Positions 1-9,985 of a stretch of DNA of 64,000 bases are shown here, in pieces; the stretch's first letter is position 1, and every line of letters begins with the position of its first letter. This DNA comes from Marchantia polymorpha subsp. ruderalis. Taxonomy: Eukaryota; Streptophyta; Marchantiopsida; Marchantiales; Marchantiaceae. The DNA is taken from contig AP031356.1 of assembly GCA_037833965.1 (NCBI GenBank), positions 5,726,501 to 5,790,500 of the forward strand. Reading direction: 5' to 3'. Position numbers and translations under genes: made by a program. Under the pieces are notes generated by a model that worked only from the letters and a program-made list of their open reading frames with translations, was not told the DNA's origin and made no database searches.

Positions 1-103
1 GATGAGCATCGGAAAACTCGCATCCGGACATGCGCTGTTCGCGCTAGGGTTCACCGTCGGAAAGGACTTCCGTACGCCTTCGACGATGCGCCTTCGGCGG
101 AAC
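1..103 (+). mobile_element. Leader piece of an older element copy, cut by copy A
   Basis: The stretch ends in GCCTTCGGCG-type micro-palindromes like those filling the leaders of copies A and B. Copy A starts at 104, so this is probably the leader of an older copy whose other parts lie outside the window. No ORF can be called. Its last five bases, GGAAC, may be one side of a target-site duplication. Confidence 0.4.
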
Positions 104-499
104 TGTGGTACCCCACTTTTGGTAATTTTGAGAAAATTAAAACATTTTTGGAAAACTGTACCGCGGCAGTAGTGTAAATAGCCTATGGTGCATCAAAATA
201 GAGTGAATTCGGAAGATCGCAGAGATTCTCAAGGGAATTCGTAGAATCTAGGAGTTGGGTGCAACGTCAAGGAAGGGCACCACCCTCCCTGCGAGCTCTG
301 AAGGTATGATTCCTTCGGCGCAAGGCGCAAAATCCGCCTCGGCGCTGCGCCCTCGGCGCTAGGGAAATCCTTCATATTTAGGTCAACCCCCAAATGCCTC
401 GACTTGGCTAAGTACTTGTTGGAAAGAGCTCGACACGCTGATTCCAACGCGCCCAAGAAAGCCACAAACGGATGAGGACTCCGGGAGTTATGAAGGTCG

Positions 500-1210
500 C
501 AAGATACTCAGCTTTTCGCCTGCGCATAGGCGAAGAAAGTTTTGTCCTATGCGCGGACGAAGGAATGTCGCCTGCGCACAGGCGAAAAAGGGTTTTGGCG
601 TAGGCGCGAATGTCGCCTACGCACAGGCGAGGAAACCTCTGCCTAGGCGGACGAGCGAAGTTCGCCTACGCACAGGCGTTCGCCTGCGCATAGGCGCTAA
701 GGCGTCGGCGGGAAATCCGCCTTCGGCCCTAGAAATGCGCCTTCGGAGGTAGAAATTGTACGGCGCCTTTTGCGCCAGCGCAACGGCGCGGACGAGCAAG
801 GAGCCGCCGGAGTAGTAAAATCCGTACGGACCGTATGGACTGTACGGATGGGACGGATGGATGCGCTCTTGGTCGGGCGGAGTTGCGGCGGCGAGAGCGC
901 CGACGGAGAGACAAGGAACGGACAGTCTGGACGGAGACTATTGACCGCGGTCAACGCCTTCCGCGCCAGCGCAGCGACGCGGACGGAATTCGCCTACGCG
1001 CAGGCGAGCGCCTGCGCACAGGCGGGTGAAGTTCCGCGCCGGCGGAGAATCCGCCGAGGAGTCCGCCTGCGCACAGGCGGGAGTTTAACTTTTGTCCGAC
1101 GTGCGGAAGAGCGCCGAGGCAGAGGAGGATTGGCCGAGGAGCGGTACGAACAAGTGTACCGCGCAAGGCGGAAAAGCCGCCTTCGGCGCTGCGCACCCAT
1201 GTCCGCGGCG
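500..1210 (+). repeat. Micro-palindrome array in the leader of copy A
   Basis: Two short motifs recur many times with little spacing. One is CGCC-TTC-GGCG, a 4-bp stem with a 3-nt loop. The other is CGCCTRYGCRYAGGCG, a 5-bp stem around a six-base, nearly self-complementary core such as ACGCAT or GCGCAC. Spacing is irregular and the units point both ways, so this is not a simple tandem satellite. The same motifs fill the leaders of B, C and D and enter their coding linker. Confidence 0.8.
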
Positions 1211-1616
1211 TAGTACGCTCGCGGAGTTCAAATTCGCCAATTCGAGCGTGTGAGTTAAATCGGCGTCGGCGGAGCGTGAAGCCGCGCGTGAGAGCGGAGA
1301 CCGTTTTAGCGTAGAGCCGGCGCGGCCATCAATTGATTCGACCCTCACGATCAAGAGCCGACCATGACCTTCGACCGGGAGACGGAGAGCGCTCCATTCT
1401 TGAATTCGCGATTCCATTTTCTAGTGCGAGCTGCGCGCGTCCATCTGCTAGCTGCTAAGCATTCCAGACATCGCCACGCAGAGGATTACTTGTTGATTGA
1501 GAGAGAAGTGAGTGCGCGTGATTTGGAATTGAGTGAGATTAGAGTTTGCCGAGGAAGCAAGGGAGCTCGAGCGGAGCAGAGAGAGAATTAGCGAACAGGC
1601 GAATTCCAAGAACGCA

Positions 1617-2990
1617 ATGTCGAGGCTGAACCGATTGCGGATGCTGCCGCTCCGGCTTCCACAGAACGGGCTGCGCGCCTACGAGGAACGGCTGATAGCA
1701 AGAAAGCTCAATTTCTTGCTATGGGGATGGAACTACATTTGTGTGGATATGGTGCGCGAGTGGCTGGAGCCACATGGACCACCTTCGCGCGGATTGCGTC
1801 CGCATGTCGATCGGTGGACGGTCCAAGATTGGGCGCAGGCATTGGGAAGGTGTGCCGGCATCCCAGGGCACCTCCTCTTTGATAGTGAGAGCGTCAAGAT
1901 GTATAAGCAGGACGAGGCGCAATTTGTGGAGTTGTTCAAGCGGGAGAGGTCTACCAAGAATGGGTACAAGACCCGCGATTACAAGGATCGCTTCCGCCGA
2001 ACTGTGGCTACGGCGCTGCTGCAATTACTGCAGCCACACCACGCCTGCTACATCACATTGTGGCAGGTTTCTTTTGTGGAGTGCATCATCGAGGGAGCTC
2101 CAATTCACTAGGCGAGCATCCTGCACAGAGTGATGCTACAGCATCTCGGCAGGATAACGAGGTCGACTTTGACGCAGAGGACACCCCGACCTCCACGCCA
2201 TCAGCTCAACAGGATGCGGGGAGAGACGCATCCGCAGCGCGAGTGACGCGGAAGCGGAGATGGAGAGAGGAACCGGAGAAAGAGCCACATCGAGACTCGA
2301 TGGCTCTCAAACTGAAGCGGCCACTGGAAGAAATTTGCAGTCGGCCGAAGCAGAAAGCGCGCCGGCTTGTATTGCCTGCAAGTAGCGCGGAAACGGCGCG
2401 GGCCGCCGGAGAGAAGGAGACCCCATCCTCGGAGCAGGACGGGAATGCACAGACAGCAGAGGGGTCAGAAGACCTCCCTACGCCGAAGGCACGAACGCCT
2501 TCGGCGGAAGTGAGACGACCTTCGGGTCAAGAGCGACAACACGCGGCACGGCTAAGTGTGCCGTCTACGGATAGGAGAACGCCTGCGGATAGGAGAGCGC
2601 CTACGCATAGGTGAGACTTGCCTCCGGTACAGCGCAGGAAAGGAAAGGAGCCGGCGGAAGATCCGCCTTCGGCTCAAGAGCCTTCGGAGCAAGGTCCTTC
2701 GGCGGTGAGACCGCCGGGAAATGCGCCTTCGGCGCAAGGGCCTTCGGGCCACCGAGTTACAAGTAGGGAGCCGGCAGGGAACGCGCCCTCGGCGGGAAGT
2801 CCGCCGGAAGGTGCGCCTTCGGCGGAAGGGCCTTCGGGCCAAGGGACATCAGGCGAGCCGCCTTCGGCTCTTCCGCCTTCGGCGGAAGCGCCGCCGACAA
2901 TAGCGCCTACGCATAGGCAAGACGCATCCCTGGCGCAGGACCTAATGAGGGAGCGGGACCTATCGAAGGAGCGGGACCTAACGGAGGAGC
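1617..2990 (+). pseudogene. Gag-like ORF of copy A, broken
   Basis: The ATG at 1617 matches the conserved start of the family ORF (M-S-x-L-N-R-L-R-M). The N-terminal domain shows FLLWGWNYICVDMVREW, then DRWTVQDW and HLLFDSESVK. It reads in frame to a TAG at 2109-2111 where copy B has a Trp codon. About 140 bp present in B are then missing, which shifts the frame, and the acidic DNEVDFDAEDTP segment and the Pro/Ser/Ala linker follow in another frame. A further stop lies at 2612-2614. The reading is cut at RDLTEE by the start of copy B. The function of the family is unknown; the call gag-like rests on position and architecture only, since no zinc knuckle, protease or pol is visible. Confidence 0.75.
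2480..2910 (+). repeat. Micro-palindrome array inside the coding linker of A
   Basis: The same CCTTCGGCG motif as in the leaders is read here as Pro-Ser-Ala, giving repeated APSAQGPSG, APSAEGPSG and PPSA units. CCTACGCATAGG is read as PTHR. The protein linker is therefore largely built from the palindrome that also spreads in the non-coding leader. Confidence 0.75.
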
Positions 2991-3369
2991 TGTGGTAACC
3001 CACTTTTTGCTTTTGTGCGGAATTTAAAACAATTTTGGAAAACAGTACCGCAGCAGCCGTGTAAATGGTGATCGGTACATTTAAATAGAGTGAAAATGGA
3101 TAATCGCGGATTTCGCAGGATCTCGTAGAATCCAGAAGTTGGGCGCAATGTCCGAAACAGGCGCCGACCTGAACAATCGATTCTGAAGGAGTTCTCCTTC
3201 AGCGCAAGGCGCATAATACGCCTTCGGCGCTAGAGAGATCCCGCAGAGTTTATGCAATTCACAACGCCTCGACTTGCACAGGGTTTTGTTGGAAAGAGCT
3301 CGACGTGCTCGTTCTAACGAGCCCAAGACCGCCTAGAACGGATGAGGACTCAGGGAGTTGTGACTGTCG

Positions 3370-4020
3370 GAAGATGCAACGAAGAGCGCCTACGCATAGG
3401 CGGAAGGAGTTCGTCGTCGGCGGGAAGTCCACCGGGAATTCCACCTACACATAGGCGGAAGGAATTCGCCTGCACGTAGGCACTTCGCCATCGGCGGAAT
3501 ATCCGCCTTCGGCCCTAGAAGTTTGCCTTTGGGGGTGAAGCTCGTACGGCGCCTACGGCGCCAACGCATCAAGACTAGGTAAGTACCAAAGGAGTAGCGA
3601 ATCCGTACGGTCCGCCTTCGGCTCAACGCCTACGGCGGAACGGACGGATGCGCCCTCGGCAGGACGGGACTCCGGAGGCGAGGGCGCCTACGGAGAGACG
3701 AGAGAGATTGACAGACGAGACGAAATCTGTTGACCGCGGTCAACGCCTTCGGCACAGTCGCCTTCGGCGCTGCGCCTACGGTGATGCACCTACGCCGACG
3801 GACATCTTCGACGCTTGTGGTCAGCGCCTATGCACAGGCGGATGGAGTTTGGAGCCGGCGGGAAGTCCGCCGGGAAATCCGTCTTTGGCGGAAGAAGTTC
3901 GCCCTCGGCGGAGCGTGCAGAGGAACGCCTTCGGCTTGCGGGATCGATGCGAGTCGGAGTACGAATGCGAGTAGCGCGTCGGCGAGAAAGACGCCTTCGG
4001 CGCTGCGCGACCATGGCCGC
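3370..4020 (+). repeat. Micro-palindrome array in the leader of copy B
   Basis: This has the same two motif types as the array at 500-1210: CGCCTTCGGCG and CGCCTRYGCRYAGGCG variants. Copies are scattered at irregular spacing across the leader just upstream of the ORF. Confidence 0.75.
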
Positions 4021-4428
4021 GACGAAGTACGCTGGCGGAGTTCAAATTGACATTTTGAGCGTGCGAGTGCGCGCGACGGCGGAGCGTGAAGCCGCCCGTG
4101 CGAGAGGAGGGCCGTTACACCTCTGAGCCGGCGCAGCCATCAAGTGAGTCAACATTCACGACCGAGCATGACATCCAGCGAGCGGAGAACGGACACTTCA
4201 TTCTTGAATTTGCGATTTCAATTTCTTGTGCGAGCTGCGCGCGTCCACCTTCTAGCCGAGAGACATTTCAGACACCACCGCGGAGAGAGTCACACAGCGA
4301 CAAAGAGAGAATTGAGTGCGTTACAGTCGGAATCGAGAGAGATTAAAGTTTGCAGGAGAATCGAAGTAGTGAGCAAGAAGCTTGAGGGTAGCGGAGGAAG
4401 GTTCACGAAATTGAATTTCAAGAACGCG

Positions 4429-6842
4429 ATGTCGAAGTCCACTCAACTGCGGATGGTCCCACTCAAGCTTCCGCAGGTTGGGTTGCGTGCTTTTCAGGAC
4501 CGGCTGATTGCAGTAAAACTCGATTTCCTGTTGTGGGGATGGAATGACGTGTGCTCGGACATGGTGCGCAAATGACAAAGGGAGGGACACCAACCTACGC
4601 GCGGATTCCGACCGCACGTAGATCGTTGGACTGTCCAAGATTGGGGACAAGTACTGGGGAGATGTGCAGGCAAGGACGGGTTCCTTCTATTTGATAGTGA
4701 GAGCGTCAAGGTGTCGAAGGCGGAAGAAGCCTCCTTCGTGGAATTGTTCAAGAGAGAGAAGTCCACCAAGAACGGGTACAGGACCCGTGACTACAAGGAT
4801 CGCTTCCGTAGAAACGTAGCGATGGCACTTCTGCAACTCTTGCAGCCGCACCGAACAACGTACATCACTTCTTGGCAAGTGTCTTTTGTGGAGCTCACAT
4901 TGGCAGGAGCTCCGGTTCACTGGTCGCGTATCTTGCATAGGGTAACGCGGCAGCATGCGTTTGAGGAGAGGGGAGGAATGATCAATCATCTCTCCCCCTT
5001 CTTGATAAACTTTTATCGGTCGATGGGTTGCTTAACCGCAACCGAGCGTATTCAGTTTCCGCTGTTGTCACTCGACAATCCCGGGAGATATGTGCGGGAT
5101 AACGAGGTCGACTTCGACGCGGAGGACACTCCGACTTCCACTCCACCGGCTCAATAGGATGCGGGGAGAGACGCATCCGCAGCGCGAGTGTCGCGGAAGC
5201 GGAGATGGAGGGAGGAACCGGAGAAAGAGCCACATCGAGACTCGATGGCTCTCAAACGGAAGCGGCCACTGGAAGAAATTTGCAGTCGGCCGGAGCAGAA
5301 AGTGCGCCGGCTTGTATTACCTGCAAGTAGCGCAGAGACGGCACGGGCCCCCGGAGAGGAGGAGACCCCATCCTCGGAGGAGGACGGGAATACACAGACA
5401 GCAGAGGGGTCAGCGGACCTCCCTACGCCGAAGGCACGAACGCCCTCGGCGGAAGTGAGACGACCTTCGGGTCAAGAGCGACAACACGCGGCACGGATGA
5501 GTGTGCCACCTACGGATAGGCAACTCCTTGCGCTTAGGCGAGCGTCTACGCATAGGCGAGCCTCGCCTTCGGTGCAGCGCAGGAAAGGAAAGGAGCCGGC
5601 GGAAGATCCGCCTTCGGCTCAAAGGCCTTTCGGGCAAGGTCCTTCAATGGTGAGACCGCCGGGAAATGCGCCTTCGGCGCAAGGGCCTTCGGGCCACCGA
5701 GTTACAAGTAGGGAGCCGGCGGGGAACGCGCCCTCGGCGGGAAGTCCGCCGGAAGGTGCGCCTTCGGCAAAAAGGCCTTCGGGCCATCATGCGAGCCGCC
5801 TTTGGCTCAACCGCCTTCGGCGGAAGCGCCGCTGACAATAGCGCCTACGCATAGGCAGGACGCATCCTTGGAGCAGGATCTAATGAAGGAGCGGGACCTA
5901 ACGGAGGAGCAGATTGTCTGTCAGCAGGAGGAAATGTGTGTGTGCGATGCACAATTGCACTCCGCGCAGACACCTTCCGCACGATCGCCTTCGGTAGTGG
6001 ACACCTTCGGCGATGAGAAGTTAGCAGAAGCCGGACAGGCGGGCGATGTGAATTTGGCACAACCAAATTCTCCCACCGCCTTGGACATTCTGGCAGGGAG
6101 CAGCGAGGCTGCAGCAGCAACAGTGGTGGCAGACGACGCAGACGCGGACCCCCGCCATCCTGGGTCCTACGTCGAATTAGTGAGAAGGCGAACCCGCACT
6201 AAAGTCCACACCAGCAAGTTGTTGGCCCGTGTGGATCAGGAACTTAAGGATCTGCGGGAGAGGCATGATTGCCTGTGGGGCCACCTCAATCTCACTAAGA
6301 AGGTGTACAAAGCTCTCGACAAGACGAAGGACGAGAAGCTGAAAGATTTTGCCAAGGAGAAGGCTAAGCTCGCAGAGGAGCTGGATTCTGAGCAGGCTCA
6401 AAATTGAACTTTGTTAGAGGAGCTCGTGCGACAGACACGGTTGTTAGAGCAGTGTCAGCTCGCACGGCGGGCGGATGAAGAATTAATCCGCAAATTGCAA
6501 TCCGAGTGCGGAGAATTGAGAGCGCAGCGTGTGGAGGCCGAATTGCAGTTGGTTGTAGTTGAAGACGATCGCCGGCGGGAGGCGGATCGCACGAAGGAAG
6601 AGTTGGCGAGGCGAGTCAACCATTGTCTCAGAGGTTACGTCCACTTGGAAGTGGCGGCGCAGGAGAATCTCACACTGCGCGAGTTAGAGCTTCGTGCGAT
6701 GGGTTTGTTGTCAGGAGACAGTCGGAGCCGGCGGCGAGTGGCGAAGAAACTGGATTCGTTTCTGTCGAAGTCGCAAGACACCATGGCCACTCTCGAGACG
6801 GAGGTTTCTGCGGTGTTGCGGCGGTTGGGACTGCGCAGTTGA
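4429..6842 (+). pseudogene. Gag-like coiled-coil ORF of copy B, broken
   Basis: The reading starts at ATG 4429 (MSKSTQLRMVPLKLP). Parts in order: the N-terminal globular domain (FLLWGWN, DRWTVQDW, FLLFDSESVK, NGYRTRDYKDRFRRNVAM, TSWQVSFVE, INHLSPFLINFYRSMG), an acidic stretch, the Pro/Ser/Ala linker (about 5430-5860), PGSYVELVRRRT (about 6160), a long coiled coil (about 6190-6660), and a tail ending LRRLGLRS with TGA at 6840-6842. Stops at 4573 (Trp to TGA), 5155 (CAG to TAG) and 6405, and one frameshift near 5800-5835, break it. The reading between the breaks still fits the family, so loss is fairly recent. Confidence 0.8.
5430..5860 (+). repeat. Micro-palindrome array in the coding linker of B
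   Basis: It is almost the same sequence as 2480-2910 in copy A. It encodes repeated PSA/PSG units through the CCTTCGG motif and ends with the CCTACGCATAGGCA unit. Confidence 0.75.
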
Positions 6843-6986
6843 GCAGAAGACTGGCAGGGTAGGGAGTTAGTGCGCGGCAGTCCGTCGCGTAGAAGGCGAA
6901 GCACAGGTTCTGCGGAGTGTAGTGTAGCGTGGTTCCGTGCAGGCGCGTAGCGTAGTGCAGTGTACTGTTAGTTAGGACTTAGAAGG

Positions 6987-6994
6987 TATAAAAT
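6987..6994 (+). promoter_or_regulatory. Conserved TATA-like box of copy B
   Basis: TATAAAAT lies about 145 bp after the ORF and about 970 bp before the 3' end. D has TATAAAG at the matching place (minus strand, 12608-12614), E has AATAAAAGG (24922-24930) and F has AATAAAG (22204-22210). It could be a promoter (U3/R border of an LTR) or a 3'-end processing signal; the sequence does not decide. Confidence 0.45.
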
Positions 6995-7299
6995 AGTTCC
7001 AGGCGTCTTGCTTTGAGATTCTTCCAATTTCGGAAGTGCAGATCAGGAACTCATTTTCTCTGCGTGTTTGTGTCCTTAGTTCTGTCATCACGCAAGAGGA
7101 GCTACAACTTGGCGTTCCGCATTTTGTAGCTGAAGGCCTTCGGCCGAATGTTCAGAGCTAGTACACTGGTTAGAGACTTGAGTAGTTCGGATCTACACCT
7201 GCGGGTGATTGCCGATGCGCAGAGCCCGTTACTAGTTAGATACTTGAACAGTTCCCCCTTACACTTTCGAGTGATTGTTCATGATTGTACTCCTTCGGG

Positions 7300-7870
7300 A
7301 TTTTTCCCCTGAATGCCAAAGTGAAGTTTTGCTACTTCGAGTAAGCCTTGGTTGTAATTCAGGTTACGCTGCAGCAGGTGCCTTCCATGCAACCCCTGTA
7401 GTATTTCTGGGAATGACAAGTGCCTAAGTATTCAAACTCTTCAATAGACTGTTATGGTGTGTTACTGGATCGTTTCTCAGCTGAGTCTCTTAGTGAGACC
7501 TGTGTTCTCTGCGCGTTTTGTGAGTTGAGTGTGTTGTTCACCGCGTGTGAGTGACTTTGATCCAAAGTAGGAAGTCCAATCCAGGTTCCCTGTGCTAGCA
7601 GAAACTAGTGGAAGGGTTGTAAAAGCCGGAGTTGGGAGTCACTACCCGCAGATTCGCTGAGTGTATTCGTGAGAGACATTTCCCCTGGAATCTTAAGTAG
7701 AGGTCCTAACCGACCTCTGAGTTGTGTTTCTATAGTTTCAGGTGTGTGTGTGTGTTGAGTGAACTACGCTGCACTCTGCGACCTCCGAGTGAGCTCCGAG
7801 TGAACACTTGCAGTATTTCTGGGAGTGATAGTCGCCTGAGAATTCAAACTCTTCAATAGTCTGTTAAATG
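7300..7870 (+). repeat. Diverged tandem duplication in the 3' part of copy B
   Basis: Two units about 412 bp apart each contain TTTCCCCTGRAT, then GTATTTCTGGGARTGA, then TTCAAACTCTTCAATAG (second boxes at 7401 and 7813). Copy D carries the same duplication on the minus strand (about 11,740-12,300). E and F carry the last box only once. Confidence 0.6.
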
Positions 7871-7962
7871 TGACACTTTGTACTCTGTGTGTTGCCTCGG
7901 TCCTTGTGGGTTTGACCTTTCTACCACTATATTGCAGTTTTAGCCTTTGGTGGGTTATTACA

Positions 7963-8560
7963 TGAACTGCTAGTAACTCCACACTCATACTCCAACCGGA
8001 GGTGAAAAGTGGGTTAGTCCTGTTCAAGCTCTCTACCACGATGAAGAGTTCTCAGATGTTGAGAATCTTGCTAAGGCTCTTGTCGCTAAAGGATTGCCTC
8101 TTGTACGAGTGTCAGATCCACTGAGGGTCATGTTGTTTGAGAAATATTGTGTTTCTTCTCCAAGGGTGGTTCTTCCTAGGACAGTCAGGGATCAGTTGCG
8201 GAAACAAGTTAGGCATGGAGGTTTGATGGACAGGAGCTGTGCTTTTGGAATACTGTTTAGGGGATGTGATTGATGAAGAAGCAGCTGCCGTTCTTCAAGG
8301 ATTACCTATTGTACTGTTGTCAGATGGTGGATGGGCAGTGTTTGGAAGAAGTGGCAAGGAGCTGCTCTATACTGTCTGAACAATTCAGTTTTTACTGCTC
8401 GAGATCTCTACGCTATTTCTCGTATCGGACAGGACAGTAAGCTTGAGAAGCCGTCAGCTATAGGCAAATTTGGTATTGGTTTTAACTCTGTCTATCACTT
8501 CACAGATATTCCTGGATTCATTTCAGAGATTTTGATGAAGCTGGGATGTCAACAGTAGCA
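7963..8560 (+). pseudogene. Sacsin-like gene fragments, joined and broken
   Basis: Three short readings in different frames resemble the large plant sacsin-type proteins (HSP90-like ATPase repeats). About 8025-8240 reads EEFSDVENLAKALVAKGLP and RVSDPLRVMLFEKY. After a frameshift, about 8250-8380 reads EYCLGDVIDEEAAAVLQGLP and LLSDGGWAVFG. In a third frame, about 8375-8530 reads NNSVFTARDLYAISRIG, KPSAIGKFGIGFNSVYHFT, which is the ATPase part. In intact sacsins the last block lies N-terminal to the others, so these are rearranged pieces rather than one decayed exon. They sit between the inverted element arms and probably represent captured host fragments. Confidence 0.65.
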
Positions 8561-9888
8561 ACAACCACAACCATTTCTTCGCAAGGTTCTGCTGTCGGAG
8601 CAAATCGATGGAGCATGAATCGACTCTCGAAGGAGTTAGAGTGTTCCAGAGCTCCGTCCAACCGTCGCGAATCTGCACCGACTAGATGATTGTGTGTCTG
8701 ATCGTCTGAGATTGTGAAGAAAATTTGTAGGCATCATCAAGCGACGTAGTTGCGGGTTGTCCCAGGTGCAGAAATCATCTGTTTGAAGACCGGATGAGCT
8801 TTGCAGTACCCGTAGTTGTGAATTGAGTCTATTTCCTTTCTGTAGGCGAGTAGCCATGGCTGCTGATGCTCCTGCTTATGTGAATCTGCTACGGTGTCCA
8901 AATGGAGGTTTAGTTGAACCTCCGCAGCCAAAGACGGGCTCTAGTCACTTTGTTGGTGTTCTACTAAAAATCCGTTGCCAAAGAAGAGCATAGGGCTAGA
9001 GACGCCGAAGACTACAAGCAGCTCAGTCACATCACCGACAACCCGCCGAGGTCTAGAAGCAGATCCCAAACCCAACCTTCCCCACCAATCTTTTTCCCTA
9101 AGTTACGGATCTGCTCTGCCGACTTACCTTTCCTACATTGTTTTATCGACTAGAGGCAGTGCACCTTGGAGACCTGATGAGGTTATGAGTACCAACCGTA
9201 GAAGCATCTTGGGTTCACAAGGGGCCAGATGAGCAGGCTCCTACAGAGTTTCCATAATGTCCGGCAGAGCCCACGGTTTGAGTAATTCTAGGAGTAGGTT
9301 AGCTTCCGGATAGTATGGCAGCGATTAACGATGGGGCTTATGAGCACCCGGCTGCTAATCCGGAAAGTTAGCGGCGGCCACTAGAAATAAGAGTCAGCCA
9401 CCGGTCCGGAATTGACGGGCTTTTAGTTGGTCACTGGTAGAAGATAGGATTTAAGCCGGGGGTTTTCTCAAGGTAGGGGCCTCTTTTTGTACTCCGTTTT
9501 GAGTTTCTCAATTGAGAACATACCTGTAGCTCTTATCTATGGAACGGTTGTCGAAACAGGCCCAGGGACTGTTGTCTTGAGTAGATATTCGGGAAGAGTG
9601 TTGAACAGTATGAGAATCTGGAGAGTGCACGGAGTGAGTGAAAAAGGGTCAGGCGTAGAGTGTTGACGGTTTCCACCGTCCGGAGGAGGCTAGAGGGGAG
9701 AGAAGACTTACTGCAGCCTAGGCTGGTAGTCTTCAGGACACGAGCGTTGTCTGTAGACCGGATTCCTTCATAGAGTCGGTCACTTTCTGATGCTAGGATT
9801 AAAGCCAAGTTACTAACTGCGAACCAGTCCGGAAGTGAGAGACGAAGTCAGATTAGATGTTAGTGTTATTGTCTTAAAGGGGGAAAAC
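8561..9888. other. Unresolved repeat-like filler between the inverted arms
   Basis: No gene can be supported. Short readable pieces such as VPTVEASWVHKGPDEQAP (about 9190) suggest remains of a retroelement polyprotein, but stops are frequent in all frames. The stretch ends with a purine-rich run, AAAGGGGGAAAAC (about 9877-9888), followed by TGTAGATC, as at the polypurine tract/3' LTR border of a gypsy element. Confidence 0.3.
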
Positions 9889-9985
9889 TGTAGATCTTCG
9901 TGGGAACGAACGCAGAGTGGTTTACTTTGGGAAATGTTTAGTGTAAACTAAGTGCTTTCCGAAGGAATACTAATACCACGTCATG

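Larger units (their letters stand above)
104..2990 (+). mobile_element. Element copy A, 3'-truncated (A-F family)
   Basis: It starts TGTGGTACCCCAC, as copy D does on the other strand. A leader of about 1.5 kb is packed with short palindromes and is followed by a broken gag-like ORF from 1617. The copy stops at 2990, exactly where the TGTGGT start of copy B begins, so the coiled-coil part and the 3' end are missing. The leader and N-terminal coding part match D, while the part after about 2150 is nearly the same as B (about 5100-5905), so A is a mosaic. The five bases before it (GGAAC) resemble the five after the 3' end of B (TGAAC), which may mean that A plus B once behaved as one insertion. 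Confidence 0.75.
2991..7962 (+). mobile_element. Element copy B, both ends present (A-F family)
   Basis: It runs from TGTGGTAACCCAC to GGTTATTACA, 4,972 bp. The reverse complement of the 3' end starts TGTAATAACCCACC, so the ends form an imperfect inverted repeat (TGTxxTAACCCAC). Order: a leader of about 1.4 kb, the gag-like ORF 4429-6842, a conserved TATAAAAT at 6987-6994, and about 1 kb of 3' sequence with a diverged tandem duplication. No second copy of the 5' end lies at the 3' end, so there are no LTRs, and no pol gene is present. The flanks differ (GGAGC before, TGAAC after), so no target duplication is seen. Confidence 0.8.

Noticed and set aside
549-1417. Many overlapping ORFs on both strands (60-147 aa) in the leader of copy A, and their counterparts in B, C and D
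   Set aside because: They are by-products of GC-rich micro-palindromes: Arg/Ala/Pro-rich, overlapping on opposite strands, and not conserved in frame between copies.
2552-3003. Antisense ORFs opposite the Pro/Ser/Ala linker (and at 5410-5838, 13445-14832)
   Set aside because: The linker is made of near-palindromic units, so both strands stay open. The + strand frame in A and B (minus in D) fits the family ORF; the antisense frames do not continue into anything.
104-7962. A standard LTR retrotransposon with A and B starts as two LTRs
   Set aside because: The repeated segment from 104 and 2991 includes leader and ORF, the next unit runs on to a different 3' end, and no primer-binding site, polypurine tract or pol lies between.
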